Source: Caballeronia arationis
Lineage (GTDB): Bacteria > Pseudomonadota > Gammaproteobacteria > Burkholderiales > Burkholderiaceae
Assembly (NCBI RefSeq): GCF_001544975.2
Contig: NZ_FCOG02000002.1
Coordinates: forward strand, 171,183-235,182
DNA length: 64,000 nt
Direction of reading: 5' to 3'
The notes beneath the pieces are model-generated. The model was not told the origin of the DNA. It saw only the letters and a program-made list of their open reading frames with translations, and did not search any database. Shown piece after piece: positions 26,730-35,794 of this stretch (its first letter is position 1; each line of letters opens with the position of its first letter). Both the position numbers and the translations under genes were made by a program.

Positions 26730-27593
26730 TCACAGGCCGCGCAGGAACGCGACGATCTCGTCGTTCACGCGCTCCGGCATCTGACGATGCGGAGAATGAC
26801 CGCAGCCTGGCAGTTTCGCCAGTTTTGCCTGCACAACCCGCTGCGCAATCATGTCGATCTGCGCCATCGACGCGTATTCGTCCCCCTCGCCCTGGATCGC
26901 GAGCAGCGGACACATGATGGACGCCAGTTCATCCGTGATGTCCCAAGCACGAAACGCCGGGTCGAGCCAGATTTCGTTCCAGCCGAAGAACGCCGAATCG
27001 ACGTCCTCGTGATAGCGCGCGAGCTTCTCGCGCAAACCGGACGATTGATAGGCGTGTCGCGTGGCGCCGATTGCTTCGATCGACATCGGTTCCACCGTCA
27101 CGTGCGGCGCGAGCACGACCACGCCCGCAAGCGCGTCCGGAAACGCCGCCGCGTACAGCAGCGCGATCGAGCCGCCGTCGCTGTGCCCGATCAGCCACAT
27201 GCGACGCCGCTCGGCTGCGTCGACGCCAAGCGTGTCGAGCAAGGCGGGCAGCACGTCGTCGGCCTGGCGGTGCATGAAATCGACCGACCACTTCACGTCG
27301 GCCGCGCGCGGGGTCGAGCGTCCGTAGCCGGGGCGCGAATAGACGATGCCGCGCAAGCCGAGCGCATCGCAGAGCGACTGCGGCCAGTCGCGCCACATCG
27401 CGATCGAGCCGAGCCCTTCGTGCAGGAACACGGCGATGGGCGCATCCGCGCGCCCGGCATTGAGCCCGCGATATTCGACGCGCAACCCGTCGCGCGTTGC
27501 AGTGGCGGGCAAGTCGGCGAAGGAGGCGGCGCTCGTGGTGTCGGCGGGGCGATTCATGGACGATGAAGTTTGGTGAGCTCGGGTGTCGATCAT
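26730..27593 (-). CDS. Alpha/beta hydrolase
   Basis: 287 residues from the ATG at 27593 (an alternative ATG at 27557 gives 275; no clear ribosome site separates them). Alpha/beta-hydrolase features are the oxyanion motif FLHEGLGSIAMW, the nucleophile elbow LIGHSDGGSIAL (Ser in GHSDG), an acid in IQGEGDEYA and the terminal catalytic His in GCGHSPHRQMP. The HEGLGS motif is common in small esterase or C-C hydrolase-like proteins of unknown substrate. It is divergent from the nitroreductase gene (57 bp between starts). Confidence 0.88.
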   Translation of the reverse strand: MIDTRAHQTSSSMNRPADTTSAASFADLPATATRDGLRVEYRGLNAGRADAPIAVFLHEGLGSIAMWRDWPQSLCDALGLRGIVYSRPGYGRSTPRAADVKWSVDFMHRQADDVLPALLDTLGVDAAERRRMWLIGHSDGGSIALLYAAAFPDALAGVVVLAPHVTVEPMSIEAIGATRHAYQSSGLREKLARYHEDVDSAFFGWNEIWLDPAFRAWDITDELASIMCPLLAIQGEGDEYASMAQIDMIAQRVVQAKLAKLPGCGHSPHRQMPERVNDEIVAFLRGL

Positions 27594-27650
27594 AGCGCGC
27601 GTTCGCCGCGCTCCGGCGGGCACATCCCGCGCCGGTTAGACTGATGGCTC

Positions 27651-28364
27651 ATGACCAACCAGCAACACGGGGTATCGATGAAAGTGGACGAAGGCGTGGT
27701 CGCCGCAATCGATTCGCGGCGCTCGGTTCGCGCATTTCTTCCCGATCCGGTCGACGATGCGACGCTCGAATCGATCTTCGGGCATGCGTGCCGCGCGCCA
27801 TCGGGAAGCAACATCCAGCCATGGAAAGTCTACGTGCTGACGGGCGACGTCAAGGACCGGCTGTCACGCGCGATCCTCGACGTCTATAACGATCCCGAAA
27901 CCGACCGCCTGCACGAAGAGGAATACGCGTATTACCCGAAGACATGGGCGTCGCCGTTCATCGAACGCCGTCGCGTGCTCGGACTCGAGTTGTATTCTCT
28001 GCTCGGACTTACGCGCGAGAACAAGGCGGGCATGAAGGCGCAGATGGGGCGCAACTTCGAATTCTTCGGCGCGCCGGTGGGCATCATGTTCACGACCGAC
28101 CGCAACATGGAACGCGGGTCGTGGCTGGACTACGGCATGTTCATACAGAACGTGATGCTGATGGCGCGCGCATTCGGACTCGATACGTGTCCGCAGGCCG
28201 CGTTCAACCGCTATCACCGCATCATCGCGGAGCATTTGCGATTGCCGGAAAACGAGACGGTCGTGTGCGGGATGAGCATCGGCCACGCCGACCTGTCGAA
28301 GCCGGAGAACCAGCTTGCAAGCGAGCGCGAACCGGTGGCGAGCGTCGTGCGTTTCCTGCGCTGA
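27651..28364 (+). CDS. Nitroreductase family protein
   Basis: 237 residues, FMN-dependent. The N-terminal motif IDSRRSVRAFLPDPVDD, the phosphate-binding HACRAPSGSNIQPWKVYV and the C-terminal VVCGMSIGHAD ... PVASVVRFLR match the NfsA/BluB-type nitroreductase superfamily. A second ATG at 27678 is an alternative start. It reduces nitroaromatics or quinones using NAD(P)H; the true substrate is not visible. Confidence 0.9.
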   Translation: MTNQQHGVSMKVDEGVVAAIDSRRSVRAFLPDPVDDATLESIFGHACRAPSGSNIQPWKVYVLTGDVKDRLSRAILDVYNDPETDRLHEEEYAYYPKTWASPFIERRRVLGLELYSLLGLTRENKAGMKAQMGRNFEFFGAPVGIMFTTDRNMERGSWLDYGMFIQNVMLMARAFGLDTCPQAAFNRYHRIIAEHLRLPENETVVCGMSIGHADLSKPENQLASEREPVASVVRFLR

Positions 28365-28376
28365 CAGCGACGACGA

Positions 28377-28484
28377 TTAAGCGTGCGCAAACAACCGGGC
28401 GACGACGGAAAGCGCCGCCGCTCCGCCTGCGACAAACACGACGAGCACGATGGTCGTAATGCAGAGCCGCAAGAGTGTCTTCAC
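28377..28484 (-). CDS. Possible 35-residue membrane peptide
   Basis: Reading GTG at 28484 to TAA at 28377 gives a 35-residue peptide: a basic start (MKTLLRL), a single hydrophobic segment (TTIVLVVFVAGGAAALSVVA) and a short tail. It lies just beyond the deoR terminator and has no good ribosome site. The membrane-peptide composition is suggestive only. Confidence 0.3.
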   Translation of the reverse strand: MKTLLRLCITTIVLVVFVAGGAAALSVVARLFAHA

Positions 28485-28495
28485 AGGGATCGGCC

Positions 28496-28520
28496 AAAAA
28501 AGATGGCCGCCGAGGCGGCC
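28496..28520 (-). terminator. Intrinsic terminator of the deoR-family gene
   Basis: On the minus strand the arms GGCCGCC and GGCGGCC form a tight hairpin, followed by ATC and six Ts. It lies 85 bp after the repressor stop codon. Confidence 0.85.
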
Positions 28521-28605
28521 GGAAGGAGGGGATTCGCGGAGTGATTCGAAACCAAGATTAGGCTGCTTTCCTTAACCGGGGCTTAAGACACCGCGCCCGT
28601 CCTCG

Positions 28606-29385
28606 CTACGGCGAAACCTGCGCCGATTCCACCGTCACTTCGTCCCTGAGCGTGAAGTCCGTGAGCGCGGGCGCATCGCGCGGCGCGTCGGTCACGAGCG
28701 TCCAGTCGCGTTCGAGCGGCGTCCAGTGCTGCTGGCTCGCGCGGCCGAGCTTGTTCGACGTCACCAGCACGAACACGCTCGCCGCCTGCCGGATGATGCA
28801 TTCCTTCAGAAACGCCTGCTCCGCCGTGGCCTCGCACAGTCCCCGTCCCGCGACGACGCCGTCCGCGCCAAGAAACGCCTTGTCGACGGTGAGGCGCGAC
28901 AGCGCGATCTGCGCGAGCGGCCCGAGCGTGCTCATGCTCGACGGACGCACGTCGCCGCCGATCAGCGTCACCGGCACGTCGGCGGGGGAAAGCAGGCTCA
29001 CCGCGAGCAGGTTGTTGGTGATCACGTGGATACCGTCGCGGCCCGCGAGGCAGCGCGCGAGCGCGGCGGTGGTCGTGCCGCCGTCGAGGAAGATCGTGTC
29101 GCCGTCCTGCACGTGCGCCACCGCCGCGCGGGCAATCGCTTCCTTTTGCTCGCGAAAGCTTTCGCTGCGCATATCGAGCGATTCCTCCGGCTCGTGCATG
29201 CCCACCGACGCCGCCGACGCCGCGCCGCCATAGGTGCGCACGATGCGACGTTCGTCCGCGAGGGCGCGCAGATCGCGCCGCACGGTCGCCTCCGACATGC
29301 CGAAATGCTCGCACAGCGCGCTCACGTCGTTCATGCCCGAGAGCACGGCTCGCAGCATCGCCTCGCGGCGTTTCGCAACTTTCAT
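28606..29385 (-). CDS. DeoR-family transcriptional repressor
   Basis: 259 residues. An N-terminal DeoR helix-turn-helix (KVAKRREAMLRAVLSG ... MSEATVRRDLRALAD) is followed by the sugar-phosphate-sensing DeoRC domain with the family motifs FLDGGTTTAALAR, ITNNLLAV, LIGGDVR and KAFLGADGV. The ATG at 29385 is chosen for the helix-turn-helix start. It is divergent from the KdgT-DtnK-PdxA2 operon and most likely represses it, released by a phosphorylated pathway intermediate, as usual for this family. Confidence 0.92.
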   Translation of the reverse strand: MKVAKRREAMLRAVLSGMNDVSALCEHFGMSEATVRRDLRALADERRIVRTYGGAASAASVGMHEPEESLDMRSESFREQKEAIARAAVAHVQDGDTIFLDGGTTTAALARCLAGRDGIHVITNNLLAVSLLSPADVPVTLIGGDVRPSSMSTLGPLAQIALSRLTVDKAFLGADGVVAGRGLCEATAEQAFLKECIIRQAASVFVLVTSNKLGRASQQHWTPLERDWTLVTDAPRDAPALTDFTLRDEVTVESAQVSP

Positions 29386-29495
29386 GGAGTCCCTGTGAAT
29401 GTGGTTGTGATCCGGGCGGGCGCACAGTGTAGCGAATCGCCGCATGCGGACCAAAATGCGGGCGCGCTGAATGCTCTCTCGACCACGACGTGCCG

Positions 29496-29630
29496 GTCAG
29501 TCGCAAAAAATGACTGATTCGATCATTTCATTCGAAATATGACTGAAGCATGATCGGTAGAAACCCCGATGTCGATCAATTTGCGCGATTCGTGCAGAAC
29601 GCCTACACTCCGATTTGATTGATTCAGTCA
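29496..29630. promoter_or_regulatory. Repeated TGACTGA elements, probable DeoR-family operators
   Basis: ATGACTGA occurs at 29509-29516 and 29538-29545. Its inverse TCAGTC occurs at 29496-29501 and TCAGTCA at 29624-29630, with related TGATTGATT and TGATCGATT nearby. The first pair forms an inverted repeat with nine bases between, and the last element lies just after the expected transcription start of the operon. Confidence 0.6.
29581..29609 (+). promoter_or_regulatory. Probable sigma-70 promoter of the kdgT-dtnK-pdxA2 operon
   Basis: TTGCGC (29581-29586), a 17-bp spacer and TACACT (29604-29609). Transcription would start near 29616, 58 bp before the permease ATG, with the TCAGTCA element just downstream as a roadblock operator. 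Confidence 0.5.
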
Positions 29631-29673
29631 CAAAATGATCGATTCACGCACGTAACTCGAGTGGGAGACACGG

Positions 29674-30654
29674 ATGGCTCAGATTTACATCAAGCGCGCA
29701 GTGGAGCGCGTGCCCGGCGGCATGATGATCGTGCCGCTTCTGATCGGATCGCTGGTCGCAACTTTTCTGCCCGGCATGCCGAAGTTCTTCGGCTCGTTCA
29801 CCAACGCGCTTTTCACCGGCGCGCTGCCGATTCTCGCAGTGTTCTACGTCTGCATGGGCGCGAGCATCAACGTCAAGGCGACTCCTTATCTGCTAAAAAA
29901 AGGCGGCGCGCTCTTTGCCTCCAAAGTCGGCACGGCGATCGTCGTCGGCGTGGCGCTCGGGCATTTTCTCGGCGAGCAGCCGGTGTCGTCGGGATTGTTC
30001 GCCGGCATTTCGACGCTCGCCGTCGTCGCCGCGATGAACGACACCAATGGCGGACTCTACATGGCGCTGATGGGCCAGTACGGCAAATCGGAAGACGTGG
30101 GCGCGTACACGATCATGTCGCTCGAATCCGGTCCGTTCCTCACGATGGTGACGCTCGGCGTCGCGGGCCTGTCGGCGTTTCCGTGGCCAACGCTCGTCGG
30201 CAGCATTTTGCCGCTCGCTCTCGGCATGCTGCTCGGCAACCTCGACCGCGAAACGCGCGATTTCCTCGCCAAAGCGGTGCCGGTGATGATCCCGTTCTTC
30301 GCGCTGGCGCTCGGCGCGAGCCTCGATTTGCACAAGGTCTGGCAAGCCGGGCTGCTTGGCATCGGGCTGGGACTCGCGGTGGTCGTCGTGACCGGCATTC
30401 CGCTCTATTTCACCGATCGCCTGACGGGCGGCACGGGCGTCGCGGGCATGGCGGCGGCGAACACGGCGGGCAACGCCGCGGCCGTGCCGGCGCTGATCGC
30501 GGCCGCCAATCCGGTCTACGCTGAAGCTGCAAAGAGCGCGACCCTTCTGGTTGCGGCGTGCGTCGTGGTCACGGCGATCGTCTCGCCGATGCTGACGGCG
30601 GCGGTGGCGAAGCGCGTCAGCGAACGGCGCATCACCCGCGAGGCGACGCAATGA
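29674..30654 (+). CDS. kdgT: 2-keto-3-deoxygluconate permease family transporter (KdgT)
   Basis: 326 residues, about ten membrane segments. It matches the KdgT family along its length: [52 protein letters not shown] and [22 protein letters not shown]. The family was named for 2-keto-3-deoxygluconate uptake, but here it shares an operon with an acid-sugar kinase and a PdxA2-type dehydrogenase, so a four-carbon acid such as D-threonate or D-erythronate is the more likely cargo. It overlaps the next gene by four bases (ATGA). Confidence 0.88.
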   Translation: MAQIYIKRAVERVPGGMMIVPLLIGSLVATFLPGMPKFFGSFTNALFTGALPILAVFYVCMGASINVKATPYLLKKGGALFASKVGTAIVVGVALGHFLGEQPVSSGLFAGISTLAVVAAMNDTNGGLYMALMGQYGKSEDVGAYTIMSLESGPFLTMVTLGVAGLSAFPWPTLVGSILPLALGMLLGNLDRETRDFLAKAVPVMIPFFALALGASLDLHKVWQAGLLGIGLGLAVVVVTGIPLYFTDRLTGGTGVAGMAAANTAGNAAAVPALIAAANPVYAEAAKSATLLVAACVVVTAIVSPMLTAAVAKRVSERRITREATQ

Positions 30655-31955
30655 ACGGCGCAAGTTCGGCTGGAATGACTGCCGGCCTCCTCATCATCGC
30701 CGACGACCTGTCGGGCGCCGCCGACTGTGCGATCGGCTTCGCGGGCGCGGGCCGGCGCACGGTCGTGACGCTGGACGCGTCGAGCGCTGAGTCAGGCGCC
30801 GACAAGAGCGCGACGGTCATCGCCGCCGATACCGACACGCGCCGTCTCACTCCCGCCGAAGCGGCGGAGCGCACGGCGGCTGCATGGCGCACGTTGCAGT
30901 CGCCCGGACGCAGGCTATACAAGAAGATCGACTCGACCTTGCGCGGCAACTGGACCGCTGAAGTGGCCGCGCTGCAACCGCTCGCGGGCCTGGCGATCGT
31001 CGCGCCCGCGTTTCCGGCGACCGGCCGCACGGTGCGAGAAGGCCGCGTGCTCGTGCATGGCGCGCCGCTCGAATCGACCGAGACGTGGCAGCTTGAAAAC
31101 GCCGGCCGCGACGCGGGCCTCGCAGCGCTGCTGCAAGCCGAGAACCTGCGCACGGAGGTGCTTTCCGTCGACGCCCTGCGCGGCGCGCCCGAAGCGCTGC
31201 GCGAGAAAATCGCGGCGGCAGCATCGACCGGCATCGAGGCGCTGATCGTCGATGCCGAAACGAGCGACGACCTGAACGCGCTCGCACGCGTCACGGCTTC
31301 GATGAGCGAGCCGCTGTTCTGGGTCGGCTCGGGCGGCCTTGCGCGCGAACTGGCCGCGCTCGCGGATCTCTTCGACGGTGACACGCTGTCCGCGAGGCAG
31401 GTCGCCAAGGCGTCGGGCGCCATCCTGATTCTCGTCGGCAGCCTGTCCGCCGTTTCCGAGCGCCAGTGCGCGATGCTGCGCGAGCGCGTTGGCGTGACCG
31501 AACTGATCGTGCCGCCCGCAGTGCTGCGCGAGGGCGCGAGTCATCCGGCGTGGGGCGAGTGGCTGGGCCGTATCGGCGCGCGGCTGGAAGCGGGCGCGGA
31601 CCTGATCGTGCGTATAGGCCGGGACAAGGCCTTCGATCCCGCCGAGGGCGCCCATCTCTCGACGACCCTCGCCGCGCTCGTCGCGCCGCATTTCGCGCAT
31701 CTCGACGGCCTGATCGCAACCGGCGGCGAGACCGCGCGCGCGATGCTCGCGGCGGTGAACATCGGCAGTCTGGAGTTGCTCGCGGAAGTCGAGGCGGGCG
31801 TGGCCGTCGCGCGGCCGGGCACGGCGCTCCTGCCGGCGATCGTCACGAAAGCGGGCGCGTTCGGCAGCGAGCACGCGCTCTATGGCGCCTATCTGCACCT
31901 GCGCGGCGCGCCGGAACCCGAACGAAGCGCAGCGGCCACCGTCGCCGCGCGCTGA
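30651..31955 (+). CDS. dtnK: Four-carbon acid sugar kinase (D-threonate/D-erythronate kinase, DUF1537)
   Basis: 434 residues. The N-terminal domain starts [19 protein letters not shown], the family signature for the acid-sugar substrate site, with [11 protein letters not shown] after it. The C-terminal nucleotide domain shows [16 protein letters not shown] and [16 protein letters not shown]. It phosphorylates the 4-hydroxyl of a four-carbon sugar acid. The start ATG overlaps the permease stop. Pairing with a PdxA2-type enzyme points to D-threonate (DtnK) rather than the OtnK-OtnC pathways. Confidence 0.85.
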   Translation: MNGASSAGMTAGLLIIADDLSGAADCAIGFAGAGRRTVVTLDASSAESGADKSATVIAADTDTRRLTPAEAAERTAAAWRTLQSPGRRLYKKIDSTLRGNWTAEVAALQPLAGLAIVAPAFPATGRTVREGRVLVHGAPLESTETWQLENAGRDAGLAALLQAENLRTEVLSVDALRGAPEALREKIAAAASTGIEALIVDAETSDDLNALARVTASMSEPLFWVGSGGLARELAALADLFDGDTLSARQVAKASGAILILVGSLSAVSERQCAMLRERVGVTELIVPPAVLREGASHPAWGEWLGRIGARLEAGADLIVRIGRDKAFDPAEGAHLSTTLAALVAPHFAHLDGLIATGGETARAMLAAVNIGSLELLAEVEAGVAVARPGTALLPAIVTKAGAFGSEHALYGAYLHLRGAPEPERSAAATVAAR

Positions 31956-31982
31956 GAAACCCAACCGAATCGAAACGACATC

Positions 31983-32984
31983 ATGAGCAACTATCTTCCC
32001 GTAATCGGCATCACGATGGGCGACGCGACCGGCGTCGGTCCGGAAATCATCGTCAAGAGCCTGACGCACGACGCCGTCTACGCCCAGTGCCGCCCGCTCG
32101 TGATCGGCGATGCGCGCCGGCTCGAACGCGCGAATGAGATCGTCTGCGGCACGGCGAAGGTGCGTCGCATCGAAGCGGCGTCGGAGGCGCGGTACGAGCC
32201 GGGCACGATCGACTGCATCGACCTCGGCCTGATTCCCGACGACCTGCCGTTCGGCGCCTTGTCTGCGGTGGCCGGCGACGCCGCGTATCAGTACATCGCG
32301 CGTGCGGTGAAGCTCGCGCAGGCGAACGAGATCGATGCGATCTGCACCGCGCCGCTCAACAAGGAAGCGCTGCACGCGGGCGGCCACAAGTTCCCCGGCC
32401 ACACGGAAATGCTTGCGCAACTGACGGGCATCGACGAAGTGTCGATGATGCTCGTCGCGCCGCAACTGCGCGTGATTCACGTGACGACGCACATCGGCAT
32501 CATCGACGCGATCCGCAAGATCGAGCCGGGGCTCGTAGAGCGCACGATCGAGCGCGGCAACGCGACGCTCGTGAAGGCGGGCATCGCGAAGCCGCGCATT
32601 GGCGTGTGCGGGATCAACCCGCACGCGGGCGAGAACGGTCTCTTCGGCTACGGCGAGGAAGAGGAGAAGATCATCCCGGCGGTGAAGGTGCTGCAGGAAC
32701 GCGGGCTGGACGTGACCGGGCCGCTTCCCGCCGATACGCTGTTCTACCGCGCGGGACGCGGAGACTTCGATCTCGTCGTCGCGATGTATCACGATCAGGG
32801 GCACGGACCGGTGAAGGTGCTCGGGCTCGAAGCGGGCGTGAACGTGACGGTCGGACTAGACGTGATCCGCACGTCGGTCGATCACGGCACCGCGTTCGAC
32901 ATCGCGGGCAAGGGCATCGCCGATGAAGGCAGCTTGCTCGAAGCGCTGCGCCAGGGCGCGGAACTCGCGACCCGGCGCGGCTGA
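31983..32984 (+). CDS. pdxA2: 4-phospho-D-threonate 3-dehydrogenase (PdxA2)
   Basis: 333 residues, PdxA family. Key segments are GITMGDATGVGPEI, TAPLNKEALHAGGHKFPGHT, the metal histidine at about residue 170 (VTTHIGI), GINPHAGENG, YHDQGHGPVKVLG and VDHGTAFDIAG. True PdxA acts in vitamin B6 synthesis, but in an operon with the DtnK kinase the enzyme is PdxA2, which oxidises and decarboxylates 4-phospho-D-threonate to dihydroxyacetone phosphate. It follows the kinase by 27 bp. Confidence 0.88.
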   Translation: MSNYLPVIGITMGDATGVGPEIIVKSLTHDAVYAQCRPLVIGDARRLERANEIVCGTAKVRRIEAASEARYEPGTIDCIDLGLIPDDLPFGALSAVAGDAAYQYIARAVKLAQANEIDAICTAPLNKEALHAGGHKFPGHTEMLAQLTGIDEVSMMLVAPQLRVIHVTTHIGIIDAIRKIEPGLVERTIERGNATLVKAGIAKPRIGVCGINPHAGENGLFGYGEEEEKIIPAVKVLQERGLDVTGPLPADTLFYRAGRGDFDLVVAMYHDQGHGPVKVLGLEAGVNVTVGLDVIRTSVDHGTAFDIAGKGIADEGSLLEALRQGAELATRRG

Positions 32985-32991
32985 TAGCTCT

Positions 32992-34317
32992 CTACCGCAG
33001 CGCTTCGCTATATCGGTCGCGCAGCGGCAAAAGGGTCGCCAATGCCACCGCGCTGCCGAAGATCACGTAATAGCAGATCGAGAGCGCATCGCCGGTGGTC
33101 ATCGTGAGCCACTGGACGATGGCGGGCGCGAAGCCGCCGAAGATCATCACCGCGACGTTGTAGCTCACCGAAATGCCCGTCGAACGTACGCTCGACGGCA
33201 GCAGTTCCGCGATGAACGCCGGATAGCAACCCTGGAAGATGCCGAGGTAGAGCATCAGAAGTGCCTGGCACGCGATCAGCATCGGCAGGCTCGGATGCGC
33301 GGTCAGCACCGCGAAGATCGGATACGCGGTGATGATCGACAAGACGAGCGCCGTCAGCATCAGCTTCTTGCGCCCGATTCGATCCGACAGCGAGCCGAAC
33401 ACCGGGCAGCACACCAGATAGACGAGCGCGCCGACCGTCGAGCTGACGAGGCCGTCGGTGAGCGGCATGTGCAGCACGCGCGTCGCGTGCGTCGGCAGAT
33501 AGAGCAGGAAGATGTACGTGCCGATCGTCCCGAACACCGTCAGGCCGAAGCCCGCCGCGACCTGCACCCAGTGCTTGGTCGCGGTATCGCGGATCGGTGT
33601 CGAAGTCAGTTCGTTCTTCTCGCTTTTCTCGACGAACACCGGCGATTCATCGAGCTTCGAGCGCAGGTAAAGCCCGACCGGCACGATCATCAATCCGATC
33701 ACGAACGGAATGCGCCAGCCCCAGCTGCTCAGGTGCTCGGGGCTGAGCGAACGCGTCAGCACGGCGCCCAGAAGCGATCCGCACAGGCTCGCCACCGCCT
33801 GCGCGACCATCTGGTAGCTGCCGAAATAGCCGCGCCGGTTGGCCGGCGCATATTCGACCAGAAACGCCGTCGCGCAGCCCACTTCGCCGCCCGCCGAGAA
33901 ACCCTGGATCAACCGGCCGATCAGCATGAGGATCGGCGCGGCAATGCCGATCGACGCATAGGTCGGCGCGAATGCGATGAACGCGATGCCTACCGCCATC
34001 AGCGAAATGGTGAGCGTGAGCGCCGACTTGCGGCCGACGCGATCCGCGACCGCGCCGAGCACGATGCCGCCAAGCGGCCGCGTCATGAAGCCGACGCCGA
34101 ACGTCGCCCAGGTGGCGAGCAGCGAGATGGTCGGGTTGGTGGCGGGGAAATACAGCTTGGAAATGATGACGGCGAAAAAGCCATAGACCATGAAGTCGAA
34201 CCATTCGAGCGCGTTGCCGATCGTGGAGACCACGATCGCGCGCCGGCCGGAAAGGCTCTTGAGAAGCTCGTGCTCGCTATCGGCTGATGCGCTTGCTGCG
34301 GGTAGAACAGTGCTCAT
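32992..34317 (-). CDS. MFS transporter, MHS family
   Basis: 441 residues, twelve membrane segments. MHS motifs are VVSTIGNALEWFDFMVYGFF, GAVADRVGRKSAL, RLIQGFSAGGEVG and SDRIGRKKLM. The ATG at 34317 has GGGAGTG upstream and is preferred over a frame extension to 34386. It converges on the pdxA2 gene with only seven bases between. Substrate unknown; a dicarboxylate or hydroxy-acid is typical. Confidence 0.9.
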   Translation of the reverse strand: MSTVLPAASASADSEHELLKSLSGRRAIVVSTIGNALEWFDFMVYGFFAVIISKLYFPATNPTISLLATWATFGVGFMTRPLGGIVLGAVADRVGRKSALTLTISLMAVGIAFIAFAPTYASIGIAAPILMLIGRLIQGFSAGGEVGCATAFLVEYAPANRRGYFGSYQMVAQAVASLCGSLLGAVLTRSLSPEHLSSWGWRIPFVIGLMIVPVGLYLRSKLDESPVFVEKSEKNELTSTPIRDTATKHWVQVAAGFGLTVFGTIGTYIFLLYLPTHATRVLHMPLTDGLVSSTVGALVYLVCCPVFGSLSDRIGRKKLMLTALVLSIITAYPIFAVLTAHPSLPMLIACQALLMLYLGIFQGCYPAFIAELLPSSVRSTGISVSYNVAVMIFGGFAPAIVQWLTMTTGDALSICYYVIFGSAVALATLLPLRDRYSEALR

Positions 34318-34596
34318 CGGAATCACTCCCTTTGCGCGGGTTGGCAAAAAAAGCGTGCTCTTGTAAGCACGTCGTATGGATTCCATCCACTCCGCGCCAT
34401 CCGATCCGGATCAGCGCGGTCGCTGCAACCCGGAAACGCTACACCCGCCTGAAAGAGGAAAAAAATAGAATTTTCGAAGCGAGGTTCAGGAAAACGCATC
34501 GGACAATCGGGTCACGAACCGCTTTCCTCGCATGTCTTCGAGCGGTACCCGTGTTGAGGCTAAACTACGCGCATATCGTCCGCGTCCCCGGAACTC

Positions 34597-35139
34597 ATGT
34601 CCCCTCGCGAACACCGTAGCGTCCAGACGCTTGCCTCGTCCCCCGCCGCGGCCAGCGCCGGTCAATTGCAGGATCCGGCGCTGCTGCGTCGCCTGCTGCG
34701 CGCGAAAGACCGCATGGATGCCGCCTCGCACGAGGCGTGGCCCATCGAACGCCTCGCCGCGGTCAGCGGTGTCTCACAAGCCCATTTTGCCCGCTCCTTC
34801 AAGCGGGCCTTCGGCATCCCGCCGCATCGCTACCTGCTGACACGGCGCATCGAGCAGGCCATCGGCCTGCTGCGCGACACAGGACTCAGCGTCACCGAAA
34901 TAGCGTTCGCCACAGGCTGGGAGAGTCTCGGCACCTTTGGCCGCATCTTTCGCGACATCACCGGCCGAAGCCCCGGCGCCATGCGCATGGAGGCGCAGGC
35001 GAGCATGCCTCAGCTGGACCGCGTGCCGGCCTGTGTCCTGAAGGCCGCGCAGCGTCCCGATCTCACCATCGCAGTTTTGGAGAAGCGCCGCCGCCTGGCC
35101 GAAGGTACATTCACGCCACCAACCAAGGAGGTGTCATGA
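34597..35139 (+). CDS. AraC-family regulator, DNA-binding domain only
   Basis: 180 residues. The AraC/XylS double helix-turn-helix spans about residues 30-130 (IERLAAVSGVSQAHFARSFK then SVTEIAFATGWESLGTFGRIFRD). There is no sizeable N-terminal ligand domain; the C-terminal 45 residues may form a small extra element. It is translationally coupled (ATGA) to the VOC-family gene that follows, so the pair forms one unit. Confidence 0.88.
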   Translation: MSPREHRSVQTLASSPAAASAGQLQDPALLRRLLRAKDRMDAASHEAWPIERLAAVSGVSQAHFARSFKRAFGIPPHRYLLTRRIEQAIGLLRDTGLSVTEIAFATGWESLGTFGRIFRDITGRSPGAMRMEAQASMPQLDRVPACVLKAAQRPDLTIAVLEKRRRLAEGTFTPPTKEVS

Positions 35140-35546
35140 ACGAGGGTATCAATGTGGTGGGCTTGTACGTCGACGATCAGGATGAAGCGCTCACGTTCTA
35201 CGTCGACAAACTCGGATTCCGCGTCCATACGGACGTACGCAACGGTTCCTACCGATGGCTCACGGTCCAGCATCCGGATCAGCCTTCGTTCCAGCTCGGC
35301 CTGTTCACACCCGGTCCACCCGTTCACGACGATGCCACCGCGCAAACCCTGCGCGCCATGGTCGCCAAGGGGGCCATGCCGCCGCTGGTCCTCTCGGTAT
35401 CCGACTGCCGCGCCAGCTACGCCCGGCTCAAAGCAAGCGGCGTGGAATTCACGCAGGAGCCGGTCGACCGCTTCGGCAGCGTCGACGCCGGTTTCCGCGA
35501 CCCCGCCGGCAACGGCTGGAAGATGATTCAGGCCGCGCGGAGCTGA
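35136..35546 (+). CDS. VOC (glyoxalase/bleomycin-resistance) family protein
   Basis: 136 residues. A vicinal oxygen chelate fold with two beta-alpha-beta repeats: NVVGLYVDDQDEALTFYVDKLGF and later VEFTQEPVDRFGSVDAGFRDPAGNGWKMIQ. A strong AAGGAGG lies before the ATG, which overlaps the AraC stop. Members bind or cleave small electrophiles or antibiotics; the substrate is unknown. Confidence 0.88.
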   Translation: MNEGINVVGLYVDDQDEALTFYVDKLGFRVHTDVRNGSYRWLTVQHPDQPSFQLGLFTPGPPVHDDATAQTLRAMVAKGAMPPLVLSVSDCRASYARLKASGVEFTQEPVDRFGSVDAGFRDPAGNGWKMIQAARS

Positions 35547-35794
35547 CGGTTCGCTTTCGGACTTCTCTGCGAGACGGGCTGGCGACCGATCACGGGCTTC
35601 GAGCCGTACTTCGGGCGCGCTTGAATTAGCGACTTCACGTAGCTGCGAGTGGCGCGTGCTCAAACCGGCGCCGAGGTCGCCGCCAGCGCGGCGCCGGACT
35701 CGTCGCGCGACTCTTGCTATTTTCACGAGCGAGTATCACTGTCGTAGAGTGATCGTTCCTGGCCCGTGCGCCAGCGCTCGCTAAGGAGCACGCA

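Noticed and set aside
31983..32984. Vitamin B6 biosynthesis enzyme PdxA
   Set aside because: Operon with an acid-sugar kinase and permease under a DeoR repressor points to PdxA2 instead.
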